DNA from: Arcobacter cloacae
GTDB taxonomy: Bacteria > Campylobacterota > Campylobacteria > Campylobacterales > Arcobacteraceae
DNA length: 64,000 nt
NCBI RefSeq assembly: GCF_013201935.1
Contig: NZ_CP053833.1
Location: 558,001 to 622,000 of the forward strand
Direction of reading: 5' to 3'
Part shown: positions 44,193 through 53,449 of the stretch, piece after piece
Layout of the letters: every line of letters starts with the position of its first letter
Position numbering within the stretch: the stretch's first letter is position 1
Notes under the pieces: model-generated
Told to the model about the DNA's origin: nothing
The model's input: the letters and a program-made list of their open reading frames with translations, nothing else
Databases searched by the model: none
Translations under genes and position numbers: made by a program

Positions 44193-45164
44193 ATGAATAA
44201 CTACACACCACCATACAAAATAACCTCAAAAATACTAAAACTATCAACACAAATAAGTGAAGAACTCACAAAACTTCAATTTACTGGTGTTGAAAAAGTA
44301 AACCCAATGCTAAGAAAAAAGAATCGTATCAAAACTTTAGCAGGTACTTTGGAAATAGAGGGTAATTTTTTAGGCGAAGAAAAAATCACAGCTATTTTAG
44401 ATGGAAAAAGAGTATTAGGAACAGTAAAAGAATTAGCAGAAGTTCAAGGGGCTATAAAAGCTTATGAGAAACTAGATAGCTATAGATATTTTGAATTAGA
44501 TGATTTACTACTAGCTCATAAAATCTTGATGGATGAGATTCTTACAACTGCTGGAAGTTTTAGAAGTGTAAATGTAAAAGTGGGTGAACATATTGCACCA
44601 CAGCCAAATATGGTAAATGAACTTATGATAAATCTTTTTTCATGGCTAAAAAATAGTGATGAACATATGCTTTTAAAATCTTGCATATTTCACTATGAAT
44701 TTGAGTTTATACATCCATTTTCAGATGGTAATGGCAGAATTGGAAGACTTTGGCAAAGTGTGATTTTAAATAGTTTTAATCCAATTTTTTCACTTCTACC
44801 AACGGAAAGTATAGTAAGAGATTATCAAGAAGAATACTATAAAGCAATAGAAGATTCAACCCAGATTGGTGAAAGTACGCCATTTATAGAGTTCATGCTT
44901 GAGATGATATTCAAATCTATACAAAATATTAAAGATGATAATGTCCCAATAAATGTCCCTAAAGATGACCCAATAAAAAGATTAGATAAAATAATAGAAA
45001 TAATTAGTGAAAATAAAGATATAACCATCCTAGAACTTGCAAATAAATTGAATGTAGCAGATAAAACAATCAAAAGAGATATAGCGAAACTAAAAGAACA
45101 AAATAGAATCATAAGAGTTGGAAGTCTAAAATCTGGTCATTGGGAAGTAAAAGTATATGAGTAA
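44193..45164 (+). CDS. Fic family AMPylase with N-terminal inhibitory helix and C-terminal HTH
   Basis: The 323-residue protein has the Fic core motif 'HPFSDGNGRIGRLWQS' (HxFx(D)GNGRxxR) near 178-193, which transfers AMP or another nucleotide monophosphate to a target hydroxyl. Upstream is 'TLEIEG' near 50-55, matching the (S/T)xxxE(G/N) inhibitory motif of class II Fic proteins. The C-terminal ~70 residues form a winged helix ('ITILELANKLNVADKTIKRD', 'LKEQNRIIRVGS'), so it can probably bind DNA. It lies between the RloC-associated gene and hsdR. It could regulate the locus or be a toxin-type effector. Confidence 0.88.
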   Translation: MNNYTPPYKITSKILKLSTQISEELTKLQFTGVEKVNPMLRKKNRIKTLAGTLEIEGNFLGEEKITAILDGKRVLGTVKELAEVQGAIKAYEKLDSYRYFELDDLLLAHKILMDEILTTAGSFRSVNVKVGEHIAPQPNMVNELMINLFSWLKNSDEHMLLKSCIFHYEFEFIHPFSDGNGRIGRLWQSVILNSFNPIFSLLPTESIVRDYQEEYYKAIEDSTQIGESTPFIEFMLEMIFKSIQNIKDDNVPINVPKDDPIKRLDKIIEIISENKDITILELANKLNVADKTIKRDIAKLKEQNRIIRVGSLKSGHWEVKVYE

Positions 45165-45187
45165 TTTGTTTTATAAAAAATCACTAT

Positions 45188-45292
45188 GTCGGAAATTCCG
45201 ACTAACTCAAATTTTAGATAGTTCCAAAATGGAACAAACTTGTAATAATTTTTTACAAATTCAAAATTATAAAATTCGGGAATTCCGAATTT
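45188..45292. promoter_or_regulatory. Cluster of four perfect inverted repeats upstream of hsdR
   Basis: In 105 bases between fic and hsdR there are four inverted repeats: GTCGGAAATTCCGAC (45188-45202), GTTCCAAAATGGAAC (45221-45235), TTGTAA...TTACAA (45240-45258) and AAATTCGG-GAATT-CCGAATTT (45272-45292). The first and last share the 13-bp core TCGGRAATTCCGA. They probably are operators or RNA hairpins controlling hsdR, and the Fic HTH is an obvious candidate binder. hsdR control separate from hsdM fits the need for methylation before restriction. Confidence 0.75.
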
Positions 45293-45323
45293 CTAAAAAA
45301 CATTGGAGCTAAAGAAATAAATC

Positions 45324-48300
45324 ATGAGTAAATTCACAGAAGAAAAATTAGAATTAGCATTTATAGAGTTACTTGGAAATCAAGGTATCACTTATCAATT
45401 TGGAAAAGAAATTATAAGAAATGAAAGTGAAGTATTACTAGAAGATGATTTAAAAGAGTATCTAAAAGATAGATATAAAAATGAAAATATCACTGATAGT
45501 GAAATTACTCAAATAATACGAAAACTTCACTCTTATCCAGCAAGTGACCTTTACGATTCAAACAAATCTATAATGAAACTAATCTCTGATGGATTTATTC
45601 TAAAAAGAGAAAAAGCAGATGATAAAGATATTTATATAGAGTTTATAAATTATGAAGATGTAAACTCAAACAACTTTAAAATAGTAAATCAACTTGAAAT
45701 TATGGGCTATGAAAAAAGAATACCTGATGGAATACTGTATATAAACGGTATTCCATTGGTTGTGTTTGAGTTCAAAAGTGCCATAAGAGAAGAAGCAACA
45801 ATCCATGATGCTTTTGTGCAACTTACCGTTAGATATAGAAGAGATATTCCAGAACTTTTTAAATATAACGCATTTTGTGTCATAAGTGATGGAGTAAATA
45901 ATAAATCAGGTTCATTTTTTTCTCCTTATGAGTTTTTTTATGCTTGGAGAAAAATCACTGGAGATGAAATAGATGTAGATGGAATAGCATCTATGCACTC
46001 TATGATTCAAGGTATGTTTGATAAAGAGCGACTTGTTGATGTGATTCATAATTTTATCTATATGCCAGATAAATCAAAAAAAGAAGAAAAGATAGTTTGT
46101 CGTTATCCTCAATATTACGCAACTAGAAAACTATATGAAAATATAAAAGTTCATCAAAAGCCACAAGGCGATGGAAAAGGTGGTACATACTTTGGTGCAA
46201 CTGGTTGTGGAAAAAGTTTTACTATGCTTTATTTAACAAGAATGCTTATGAAAAGTATTTATTTCTCAAGTCCAACAATTATTTTAATAACTGATAGAAC
46301 AGATTTAGATGTACAGCTAAGTAGTCAGTTTTCAAATGCAAAAGGTTTTATTGGTGATGATGGAATTGTAAGTGTTGAAAGTAGGGCAGATTTAAGAGCT
46401 AGACTTCAAGGTCGTGAAAGTGGTGGAGTATTTTTAACAACTATTCATAAGTTCACAGAAGATTTAGAAATACTAAGCCATAGAACAAATATCATAGTGA
46501 TTTCAGATGAAGCCCATAGAAGCCAAATCAACTTAGACCAAAAGGTAAAGGTAACTGATAAAGGGGTTAAAAAGACTTACGGTTTTGCAAAATACTTGCA
46601 TGATTCACTTCCAAATGCTACTTATGTTGGATTTACTGGAACTCCTATTGATGCAACACTTGATGTGTTTGGAGATGTTATTGATAGCTATACAATGACT
46701 GAATCAGTTAGAGATGAAATAACAGTAAGAATTGTATATGAAGGAAGAGCTGCTAAAGTTTTACTTGATAACTCAAAACTTCATGAGATAGAAAAATATT
46801 ATGATGAATGTGCAACACTTGGAGCAAATGAACACCAAATAGAAGATAGTAAAAATGCTATGGCAAATATGAGCCAAATTCTAGGAGATCCAGATAGAAT
46901 AAAAGCAATAGCAAAAGATTTTATAGAACACTATGAAAAAAGAGTAGAAGAGGGTGCAACACTAAAAGGAAAAGCTATTTTTGTATCTAGTTCAAGACCT
47001 ATTGCCTATGCACTTTTCAAAGAATTAGTAGCATTAAGACCATCTTGGAATGAATCAAGAGTTTGTGATGAGGGTGTGGAACTTAGTGATAAAGATAAAA
47101 AAGAGATACTTCCACTTGAAAAACTAAAAATGATTATGACTCGAAATAAAGATGATGAAAAAGAGTTGTATGATTTATTAGGAACTAAAGAGTATAGAAA
47201 AACTTTAGATACACAGTTTAAAAATGAAAAATCAAACTTTAAAATAGCTATTGTTGTTGATATGTGGCTTACTGGGTTTGATGTACCATTTTTGGACACA
47301 ATATATATAGATAAACCTATACAAGAACATAATCTAATCCAAACTATTTCAAGAGTAAATAGAAAATATGCAGGAAAAGAAAAAGGATTAGTAGTTGATT
47401 ATATAGGTATAAAAACTGCAATGAATAAAGCTTTGAAACAATTTTCAAGAATTGACTCCCAAAACTTTGAAGATATAGAAGCTTCAATAGTTGTAGTAAA
47501 GGATCAATTAGATTTATTATCAAAACTATTTTATAAATTTGATACTAGTAAATATTTTAATGGAAGTGCAATAGAACAATTAGAGTGTTTAAATCTTGCT
47601 AGTGAATTTGTACAACTTACAAAAGAGCTTGAAAATAGATTTATGTACATAGTAAAAAGACTAAAATCAGCTTATGACATTTGTTGTGGTAGTGAAGTAT
47701 TTACACAAAAGGAAAAAGATTATATTCACTTCTATTTAGCTGTTCGTTCAATCGTAATAAAGCTTACAAAGGGCGAAGCTCCTGATACTGCACAAATGAA
47801 TGCAAAAGTTGCTCAAATGATAGAAGAAGCACTAAAAAGTGAAGGCGTAGAAGAAATCTTCAAACTGGGCAGTGAAGATGAAAGCAAGATAGATATTTTT
47901 GATGAAGATTATATAAATAAGATAAATAAAATAAAACTACCAAATACAAAAATAAAACTACTTCAACAACTACTAGCAAAAGCCCTTGAAGAGTTTAAAA
48001 AAGTAAATAAAGTAAAAGCAGTTGATTTTTCTAAAAAGTTTAATGCTCTTGTTGAAAAATATAATGAAAGAAAAGAAGAAGATGTACTTGTTAGTGAGGT
48101 CTTAAATGACTTTACTGATGAGATAATTGACCTTTATCACGCACTACAAAAAGAAAAAGAATCATTTGGTGATTTAGGAATAGACTTTGAAGAAAAAGCT
48201 TTTTACGATATTTTAAAAACAATAGCTATTAAATATGATTTTTCATATCCTGAAGATAAACTTCTATCACTTGCAAAAGAGGTAAAATTAGTGGTTGATG

Positions 48301-48467
48301 ATAAATCAAAATATACAGATTGGAATATAAGAGAAGATATAAAAGCCGAATTAAAAGTAGATTTGATAATGCTTTTAGCCAAACATGGTTATCCACCAAT
48401 CACAAAAGATGAAGTGTTTAAAGAGATTTTTGAACAAGCAGAGAATTTTAAGAGGTTTAGAAATTAA
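45324..48467 (+). CDS. hsdR: Type I restriction endonuclease subunit R
   Basis: HsdR translocates DNA and cuts it at a distance when unmethylated sites are met. The 1047-residue protein has the PD-(D/E)xK nuclease near 130-150 ('PDGILYINGIPLVVFEFKSA'), then a SF2 motor with Walker A 'FGATGCGKSFTM' near 289-300, 'ISDEAHRSQ' (DEAH) near 393-401 and 'YVGFTGTPIDA'. The C-terminal helical region binds HsdM. It is full length and appears intact. It lies 159 bases after fic, separated by the inverted-repeat cluster. Confidence 0.96.
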   Translation: MSKFTEEKLELAFIELLGNQGITYQFGKEIIRNESEVLLEDDLKEYLKDRYKNENITDSEITQIIRKLHSYPASDLYDSNKSIMKLISDGFILKREKADDKDIYIEFINYEDVNSNNFKIVNQLEIMGYEKRIPDGILYINGIPLVVFEFKSAIREEATIHDAFVQLTVRYRRDIPELFKYNAFCVISDGVNNKSGSFFSPYEFFYAWRKITGDEIDVDGIASMHSMIQGMFDKERLVDVIHNFIYMPDKSKKEEKIVCRYPQYYATRKLYENIKVHQKPQGDGKGGTYFGATGCGKSFTMLYLTRMLMKSIYFSSPTIILITDRTDLDVQLSSQFSNAKGFIGDDGIVSVESRADLRARLQGRESGGVFLTTIHKFTEDLEILSHRTNIIVISDEAHRSQINLDQKVKVTDKGVKKTYGFAKYLHDSLPNATYVGFTGTPIDATLDVFGDVIDSYTMTESVRDEITVRIVYEGRAAKVLLDNSKLHEIEKYYDECATLGANEHQIEDSKNAMANMSQILGDPDRIKAIAKDFIEHYEKRVEEGATLKGKAIFVSSSRPIAYALFKELVALRPSWNESRVCDEGVELSDKDKKEILPLEKLKMIMTRNKDDEKELYDLLGTKEYRKTLDTQFKNEKSNFKIAIVVDMWLTGFDVPFLDTIYIDKPIQEHNLIQTISRVNRKYAGKEKGLVVDYIGIKTAMNKALKQFSRIDSQNFEDIEASIVVVKDQLDLLSKLFYKFDTSKYFNGSAIEQLECLNLASEFVQLTKELENRFMYIVKRLKSAYDICCGSEVFTQKEKDYIHFYLAVRSIVIKLTKGEAPDTAQMNAKVAQMIEEALKSEGVEEIFKLGSEDESKIDIFDEDYINKINKIKLPNTKIKLLQQLLAKALEEFKKVNKVKAVDFSKKFNALVEKYNERKEEDVLVSEVLNDFTDEIIDLYHALQKEKESFGDLGIDFEEKAFYDILKTIAIKYDFSYPEDKLLSLAKEVKLVVDDKSKYTDWNIREDIKAELKVDLIMLLAKHGYPPITKDEVFKEIFEQAENFKRFRN

Positions 48468-48506
48468 AATTTGTACTATTAGTGATATAAAGTTAGGAGT
48501 TAATAT

Positions 48507-49868
48507 TTGAGTCAAATAATTTATGATTTTTTAAAAGATAGTTTTCTTTATGATGATAGATATATAGAAAATTACTACTCAATAGCTTCAGAATTGGAAC
48601 TAAAAAATGAATTTACAAAGTATAGAAACTATATTTTAAGAAATATGAGTAAACTTCATGAAGAAATAACACTTTATGCAAATCAAATAAAAATATTTAG
48701 TATTGATAAATTTATTGATTTCTCAAAAATAAGACAAATGTCATTTTATTTAGATCAAGTAATAATATCTGATCCACTATTTAAAATAGCTACTCCAAAC
48801 AATTTAAGTCAGGATGTTTTTAGTGAATATTTAGGAATAAAAAAAGAAAACAATATAGATAGGCAAGAATTAACAAATATAATGCAAAATTTTAAAAAGG
48901 CAGAAGTATTAGTAGAAGCAACTTATCTAAAATTTTTTCCAACAAGCTATTTTTTTGAACTAAAAAGTGAAATTCCTTTATTATACTCAGAAACACAATT
49001 TTATGATGCTCTTCCAAAAAATATTATGGATTTATATCATAAAAATACTGAACTACGTACTTTTAAGAAAAATGGACCTTACCTAACTATAAATAAAAAC
49101 TTTGAAAGAGATAGAACGCTTGAAGTACTTTTTAAAAATGATGATACTATATTTACAAATATGTATAATTTATTTGAACAGAAAATAATCAGTTATGATG
49201 AAAAAACAAATGTTGCTGAGTTTATAATGACATTACCAAATACGGTACCTTCAAAAGAATCTTTTGATAACTGGGTTTTTCAATCAATTAATCAAAGTGC
49301 TATATCTCATTTCAAAAAGATTTCATTAGATATTAATTTATCTATGAATTTAAAAGCTCAATATTCAACTACTTCTATATTTGTAGATATGATATTAAAA
49401 AGTCAATTTAATATTCAATCAGACATAAAAAGTCATGTGTCAAACTTAATGTTAAATTTTGATTTAAATTTTTTTGAGAATATTAATATAAAAGAATTAA
49501 TGGCAATTAGAAAAAATGATGGTGAAGAATTTGAAGTTTTTAGGCGTGAATTAGAAAAACAATTAAGAGATATAAAAAATGAAAAAGATATTTCTATAAT
49601 TCAATCAAAAATACAAGATGTGAAACATGAATTAGATGAAGTTCAGATTACATCAATAAATTCAAAAATTAAAAAAATAAGAAAAAAATCTTCAATTGAT
49701 TTTATAATAGGAACTGCTGGTTTAGGGGCAAGTTTTGTTACAGGGGGATTATCAACTTTTGCAACTTTAATAGCTTTGTTTAATGGGTATAAAACTTACA
49801 ATGATTATCAAGATGAAGTAAAAGAAAATCCTTCATACTTTTTATGGAAAGTTAAAAATAATAAATAA
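48507..49868 (+). CDS. Unknown protein downstream of hsdR
   Basis: The 453-residue protein starts at TTG with GTTAGGAGTTAATA as ribosome binding site. It is mostly helical and polar. A coiled-coil stretch lies near 345-385, and a hydrophobic Gly-rich helix near 401-425 ('IIGTAGLGASFVTGGLSTFA') could insert in a membrane. No catalytic motif is visible. Being in the defence cluster and ending in a membrane-like helix, it could be an effector of abortive infection. That is only a guess from position and topology. Confidence 0.6.
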   Translation: MSQIIYDFLKDSFLYDDRYIENYYSIASELELKNEFTKYRNYILRNMSKLHEEITLYANQIKIFSIDKFIDFSKIRQMSFYLDQVIISDPLFKIATPNNLSQDVFSEYLGIKKENNIDRQELTNIMQNFKKAEVLVEATYLKFFPTSYFFELKSEIPLLYSETQFYDALPKNIMDLYHKNTELRTFKKNGPYLTINKNFERDRTLEVLFKNDDTIFTNMYNLFEQKIISYDEKTNVAEFIMTLPNTVPSKESFDNWVFQSINQSAISHFKKISLDINLSMNLKAQYSTTSIFVDMILKSQFNIQSDIKSHVSNLMLNFDLNFFENINIKELMAIRKNDGEEFEVFRRELEKQLRDIKNEKDISIIQSKIQDVKHELDEVQITSINSKIKKIRKKSSIDFIIGTAGLGASFVTGGLSTFATLIALFNGYKTYNDYQDEVKENPSYFLWKVKNNK

Positions 49869-50024
49869 TAGAAAAAGTAATATTTAAGTTTTTGGGGAAA
49901 ATTAATTAATCTTAAATTTAAAACGACTAATTTGTGAAATAATAGCTAAAAATTCATATTCTTTTAATTCTTTCTTTAAAAAAAAGTTTTAATAATAAAT
50001 ACTTTGTTTGGTGTGGAAATAGGC
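49869..50024. other. Non-coding stretch left of the nested element
   Basis: I see no gene or strong hairpin here. It is the left flank of the nested IS256-type element; the right half of the same original locus resumes at 53598. Confidence 0.4.
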
Positions 50025-50056
50025 AGAAGCTTGAGACTGTTCAGAATTTTGTGTCA
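50025..50056 (+). repeat. Left terminal inverted repeat with 8-bp target duplication
   Basis: AGAAGCTT (50025-50032) is followed by the inward repeat GAGACTGTTCAG-AATTTTGTGTCA (50033-50056). It matches the inverted right end at 53566-53589 at 19 of 24 positions by my alignment. The same 8-mer, AGAAGCTT, follows the right end at 53590-53597 in direct orientation. Confidence 0.85.
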
Positions 50057-50202
50057 AAGTTAAATAGTCCCAAAATTTTAGCATAGTTAATCTTACTTAG
50101 TCTAATTTGTTCCAAATATCAATGGTAAAATTGAACTTTTTTAGTACCTCTAATAAAATTATGATGAACATGGTTGTGCCTTTATAAAGTTTTTTTGATT
50201 TT

Positions 50203-50236
50203 AATAATGTTGAAAAAAAAGATTTTCAACATTATT
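50203..50236. terminator. Bidirectional hairpin terminator after the SIR2-STAND gene
   Basis: AATAATGTTGAAAA (50203-50216) pairs perfectly with TTTTCAACATTATT (50223-50236). T-runs exist on the outside in both directions, so it can end transcripts of the - strand SIR2 gene and + strand read-through. Confidence 0.8.
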
Positions 50237-50278
50237 GTAGAGGTTATTTTAAGTTGTTTTTTACGATATACAATTAAA

Positions 50279-52888
50279 TCAAATTAAATATTGCTCTTCG
50301 GCATCTTTTGTAATATCTATAGAATCAAGTATCTTTTTATCTTCAAGTGATGTTTTAATCATGTATAGTTTTTTATTTCTCTCTAAAAATTTATAAAACT
50401 TTTTCCATATAATTAAAAGTAATGCATGATTATTAAATCTTTTTAAAGAATCCATAATTATAGAATATAGATATTTTATTTTTTTACTATCTAAATCAAA
50501 ATTAAATCTTTTGTGTAACTGCATAAATCCATCAATATATGAATGAACAGGATATGCATCATTAATAGGTAATTGAGCTATCATTATTTTTTCACCTTTT
50601 TCAAATTCTTCTTTTGCAAGATTATAATCAGAAATCCTTATAGCATAAAACATATGCCATTGACCAATAGTATGTTGTATTTTATAAGAAGATGGATTTA
50701 ATGTAGATGCCTGTTCAAGATGTATCTTTGCCGAATCAAAATCTTTTAACTTCATTTCCATTCTCGCATATTGAAGCCAAAAATCAGAATTAGCATTAAA
50801 ATAACTACTTAATGAATAATAAAAATTATCACTTAATTTTTTATCTTTTATTTCAAAATATTTATAATACAATTTCGATACTAATAATGTATGAGTTACT
50901 TCCGTATAGAGATTTTTTCCTTTGTTAAAATTTACATCATAATTTAAAGATATATAAACTAATATTTCTTTCGTAATATTAAATATCTCCTTTTGTTCAA
51001 AATGTTTTTTTACATAATTTAATATACTCTTTGTTACAAATGAACCTCTAGGTCTAATATTGATATTTAAATTCTTATAATCATGAATATTATTATGATT
51101 TAACAAATCTGAACATTCAGTAATTGTCTTATGTAAATTAGTAATTTTATTTTTAAAAATATTTAGATATAAATTTAATGGAAGATGGTATGAACCAAAA
51201 CTATCAAAAATAGAAAGAACTATTAAAAATAGTGCATTTTCTTTATCTTGCATTTTTTCTATTACTTTAAGATTAATACTATTATAAAAACCTCTACCAG
51301 AAGTAGATTTAATAAGAGATGAGAATAAATCAAATTTACTATTTTTAGAATTCTTTAAGAAATAATTAACTCTTTCATCTAAAGTTTTAAAATCAATTAA
51401 TTTTCCCAAATATCCTTTTTCCTCCAATTTTAAAACAATTTTTCCAGCATCATTTTTAGATATTAGTTGATCAAAATTATATATTACTTGGGGAATATTA
51501 AGTAAATTTCTCATTTCCCTATAATATTCAGGTATTCTTGAGCTTATTACTACTGATACACTTTTTTCTTCAAGTAAATAATCATACAATCTAGATGTAA
51601 AATTAAATGCCCAACTACCATTATCAAAAAAAATGATAACTTTTTTGTCATTTTTATTTATAAATTCTGCTAATTTTTCTGCATTATTATCATATAATTG
51701 AACATTCTCATCATGAACTAAAACATAATAATCATTATTTATTGAATAGTCATAAATTAGTCGTTTTAAAGACGTAGTTTTTCCATTACCAGATTTTCCT
51801 AAAAGTAAATATAAATTAAAATTACTGTTAGTATTTATTTCTTTTTTTAAATCCTCAGTATTTGTTAAAATAACATCTGCTTGAGAGATTATATCAATCC
51901 ATTTTGCTTCAAAGCCTGTATAAAAATTTATTGGTTTATGAGTTGCTATTTGTTCATTTGTATAACGTTTTTTTAAATTATTTTCTAATTTAAATCCAAT
52001 ATTTTCTAATGTTTTTTCTATTGGTACTTTCTTTACTATTTTAAATTTATTTTCTTTTTTTTCATTAAGAGAGATAAATTCTAAAACTTTTTTTATAAAA
52101 CTTTCTGCAGTTTCTTCTATACATACAATATTTCTTTTACTTAATTCTAGTTCATCTTCAGGATAAATAGTTCTACTTATATAATAAATTTTTTCTATTG
52201 GTAATTCAGACCCCATTCCTTTACCAAATCTTTCAACATATATATCCAAATCTATTTCATCCAATTTTGTGCCTATAATACATATCGTATCCATATAAAG
52301 TGCTTCACCTAATTTTAAAAAATTATATGAGTCTTTTGGATCAATTAATTTTGTCAAATATTGTTTATCTGAAAATACAAAGCCTTCTGATTTATTTCTT
52401 ACATCTCCATGTAATTTATAATAAGGAGTTATATTATCTGCAACAATTTTTTGCGGTTGTTTTTTAGTATTGTAAATTTGAAGTTCGATATCACAATCTT
52501 TATAAGTATTTTCTAAAACATCATCTATATTTAAAGTAAATATTTCTTTCCAATTTACAGTTGTATAATCTTTATGAAAAGTTGTCGGAGTACAATTACT
52601 AAACCATCTTGTAAGTTTGTTATTAAATTCATTTTCAGTAATTTTATCTATCGCTAATTGACAAATTTGCTTTAAATTTTTTCTTTTTTTAATTCTTTCA
52701 GAATTTTCTTCATCAAGTTCTAATATTTCATTTAAAATTTTATCTATTAAAGCATTAGTAGATAACATATCTTCATTTTTTATAGTTGCACCTATTGAAA
52801 AGCCAGCTCCTGTCATTAAACTAACATCACCATTTTGTATTTTTTTTAATAAAGATTTGTGTTTTTCAAAACATAACTTTTTTTCCAT
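50279..52888 (-). CDS. SIR2-STAND-TPR anti-phage protein (Avs5-like)
   Basis: The protein of 869 residues (ATG at 52888; a GTG four codons upstream is also in frame) has three parts. Residues ~20-260 are a SIR2-type NAD-binding domain: 'MTGAGFSIGA' near 25-34, 'IFTLNIDDVLENTY' near 117-130 and 'YYKLHGDV' near 158-165. A STAND P-loop NTPase follows with Walker A 'LLGKSGNGKTTSLKRL' near 360-375 and Walker B 'KVIIFFDNG' near 412-420. The C-terminal ~300 residues are helical repeats, with a TPR-like block 'AKIHLEQASTLNPSS' near 717. SIR2-STAND proteins (AVAST type 5) sense phage proteins and deplete NAD+ to stop infection. That role here is inferred. Confidence 0.83.
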   Translation of the reverse strand: MEKKLCFEKHKSLLKKIQNGDVSLMTGAGFSIGATIKNEDMLSTNALIDKILNEILELDEENSERIKKRKNLKQICQLAIDKITENEFNNKLTRWFSNCTPTTFHKDYTTVNWKEIFTLNIDDVLENTYKDCDIELQIYNTKKQPQKIVADNITPYYKLHGDVRNKSEGFVFSDKQYLTKLIDPKDSYNFLKLGEALYMDTICIIGTKLDEIDLDIYVERFGKGMGSELPIEKIYYISRTIYPEDELELSKRNIVCIEETAESFIKKVLEFISLNEKKENKFKIVKKVPIEKTLENIGFKLENNLKKRYTNEQIATHKPINFYTGFEAKWIDIISQADVILTNTEDLKKEINTNSNFNLYLLLGKSGNGKTTSLKRLIYDYSINNDYYVLVHDENVQLYDNNAEKLAEFINKNDKKVIIFFDNGSWAFNFTSRLYDYLLEEKSVSVVISSRIPEYYREMRNLLNIPQVIYNFDQLISKNDAGKIVLKLEEKGYLGKLIDFKTLDERVNYFLKNSKNSKFDLFSSLIKSTSGRGFYNSINLKVIEKMQDKENALFLIVLSIFDSFGSYHLPLNLYLNIFKNKITNLHKTITECSDLLNHNNIHDYKNLNINIRPRGSFVTKSILNYVKKHFEQKEIFNITKEILVYISLNYDVNFNKGKNLYTEVTHTLLVSKLYYKYFEIKDKKLSDNFYYSLSSYFNANSDFWLQYARMEMKLKDFDSAKIHLEQASTLNPSSYKIQHTIGQWHMFYAIRISDYNLAKEEFEKGEKIMIAQLPINDAYPVHSYIDGFMQLHKRFNFDLDSKKIKYLYSIIMDSLKRFNNHALLLIIWKKFYKFLERNKKLYMIKTSLEDKKILDSIDITKDAEEQYLI

Positions 52889-53116
52889 TTCCAAAGGCAC
52901 CTTTCAAATTAGTTAAAAAAGTGTAGCTAAAAAATAATTATTTTTAACTTTATTAAATACTAATATTATTAATTAATCTAATGTGACTATTGTCCATTGA
53001 TAAATAGTCGATAATTCAATAACATACAATCCATGAATAAAAAAGAACTACAATTTTAATATTTCAAAATAACAATTATTTAAATAGTGTTGTTTAGGAA
53101 TAAGAGGTTATTCTAT
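52889..53116. other. Upstream region of the SIR2-STAND gene
   Basis: Non-coding AT-rich DNA that should hold the leftward promoter of the SIR2-STAND gene. I could not fix its boxes, and no open frame is supported. Confidence 0.4.
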
Positions 53117-53170
53117 ATAAAACATCACAGAAAAAAAATATTTCAATATTTTTTTTCTGTGATGTTTTAT
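53117..53170. repeat. Perfect 26-bp inverted repeat with 2-base loop
   Basis: The left arm 53117-53142 (starting ATAAAACATCACAG and ending in A8-TATT) is the exact reverse complement of 53145-53170. The loop is only TC. The arms are long and flanked by A8/T8 runs, so it can act as a bidirectional terminator, an RNA duplex or a remnant of mobile-element ends. It lies between the SIR2-STAND promoter side and the internal IS end. Confidence 0.85.
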
Positions 53171-53198
53171 AAAATCCTGATCTGGCTCCACTATATAG

Positions 53199-53221
53199 GA
53201 CATAAAATTCTGAATAATCTT
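53199..53221. repeat. Internal IS256-end-like repeat
   Basis: GACATAAAATTCTGAATAAT (starting 53199) matches the inverted left end at 50033-50056 at about 19 of 24 positions. It has the orientation of a right end, so the SIR2 gene is bracketed by ends at 50033 and 53221 as well as by 50033 and 53589. No target duplication is seen here. Confidence 0.6.
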
Positions 53222-53449
53222 TTTCTAAATCTCTAAATTTTGGAACAAAATTATAAAATCTAACTTATTGGCTTTATAACCTTTATTTAGAGATATAATT
53301 TGTTCCAAAAATTGTTCAAGAAGTAGAATTGAGAGATTCTCTTAACCCCTCAGGACTTTTTGAACAACAAAAGTCAATTTTTAAGTCATAAGTTTAAAGA
53401 TTGATCCAGTCTACTCTCAAACAATATTACCAACTGAGAATAAAGGGAG

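Noticed and set aside
49869-50278. A short gene between the 453-residue gene and the SIR2-STAND gene
   Set aside because: No frame with a credible start and ribosome binding site; the stretch is explained by the IS end, target duplication and terminator.
50279-52888. Calling the SIR2-STAND gene an ordinary NAD-dependent deacetylase
   Set aside because: It lacks the zinc-binding cysteines of Sir2 deacetylases and carries a large STAND and repeat region instead.
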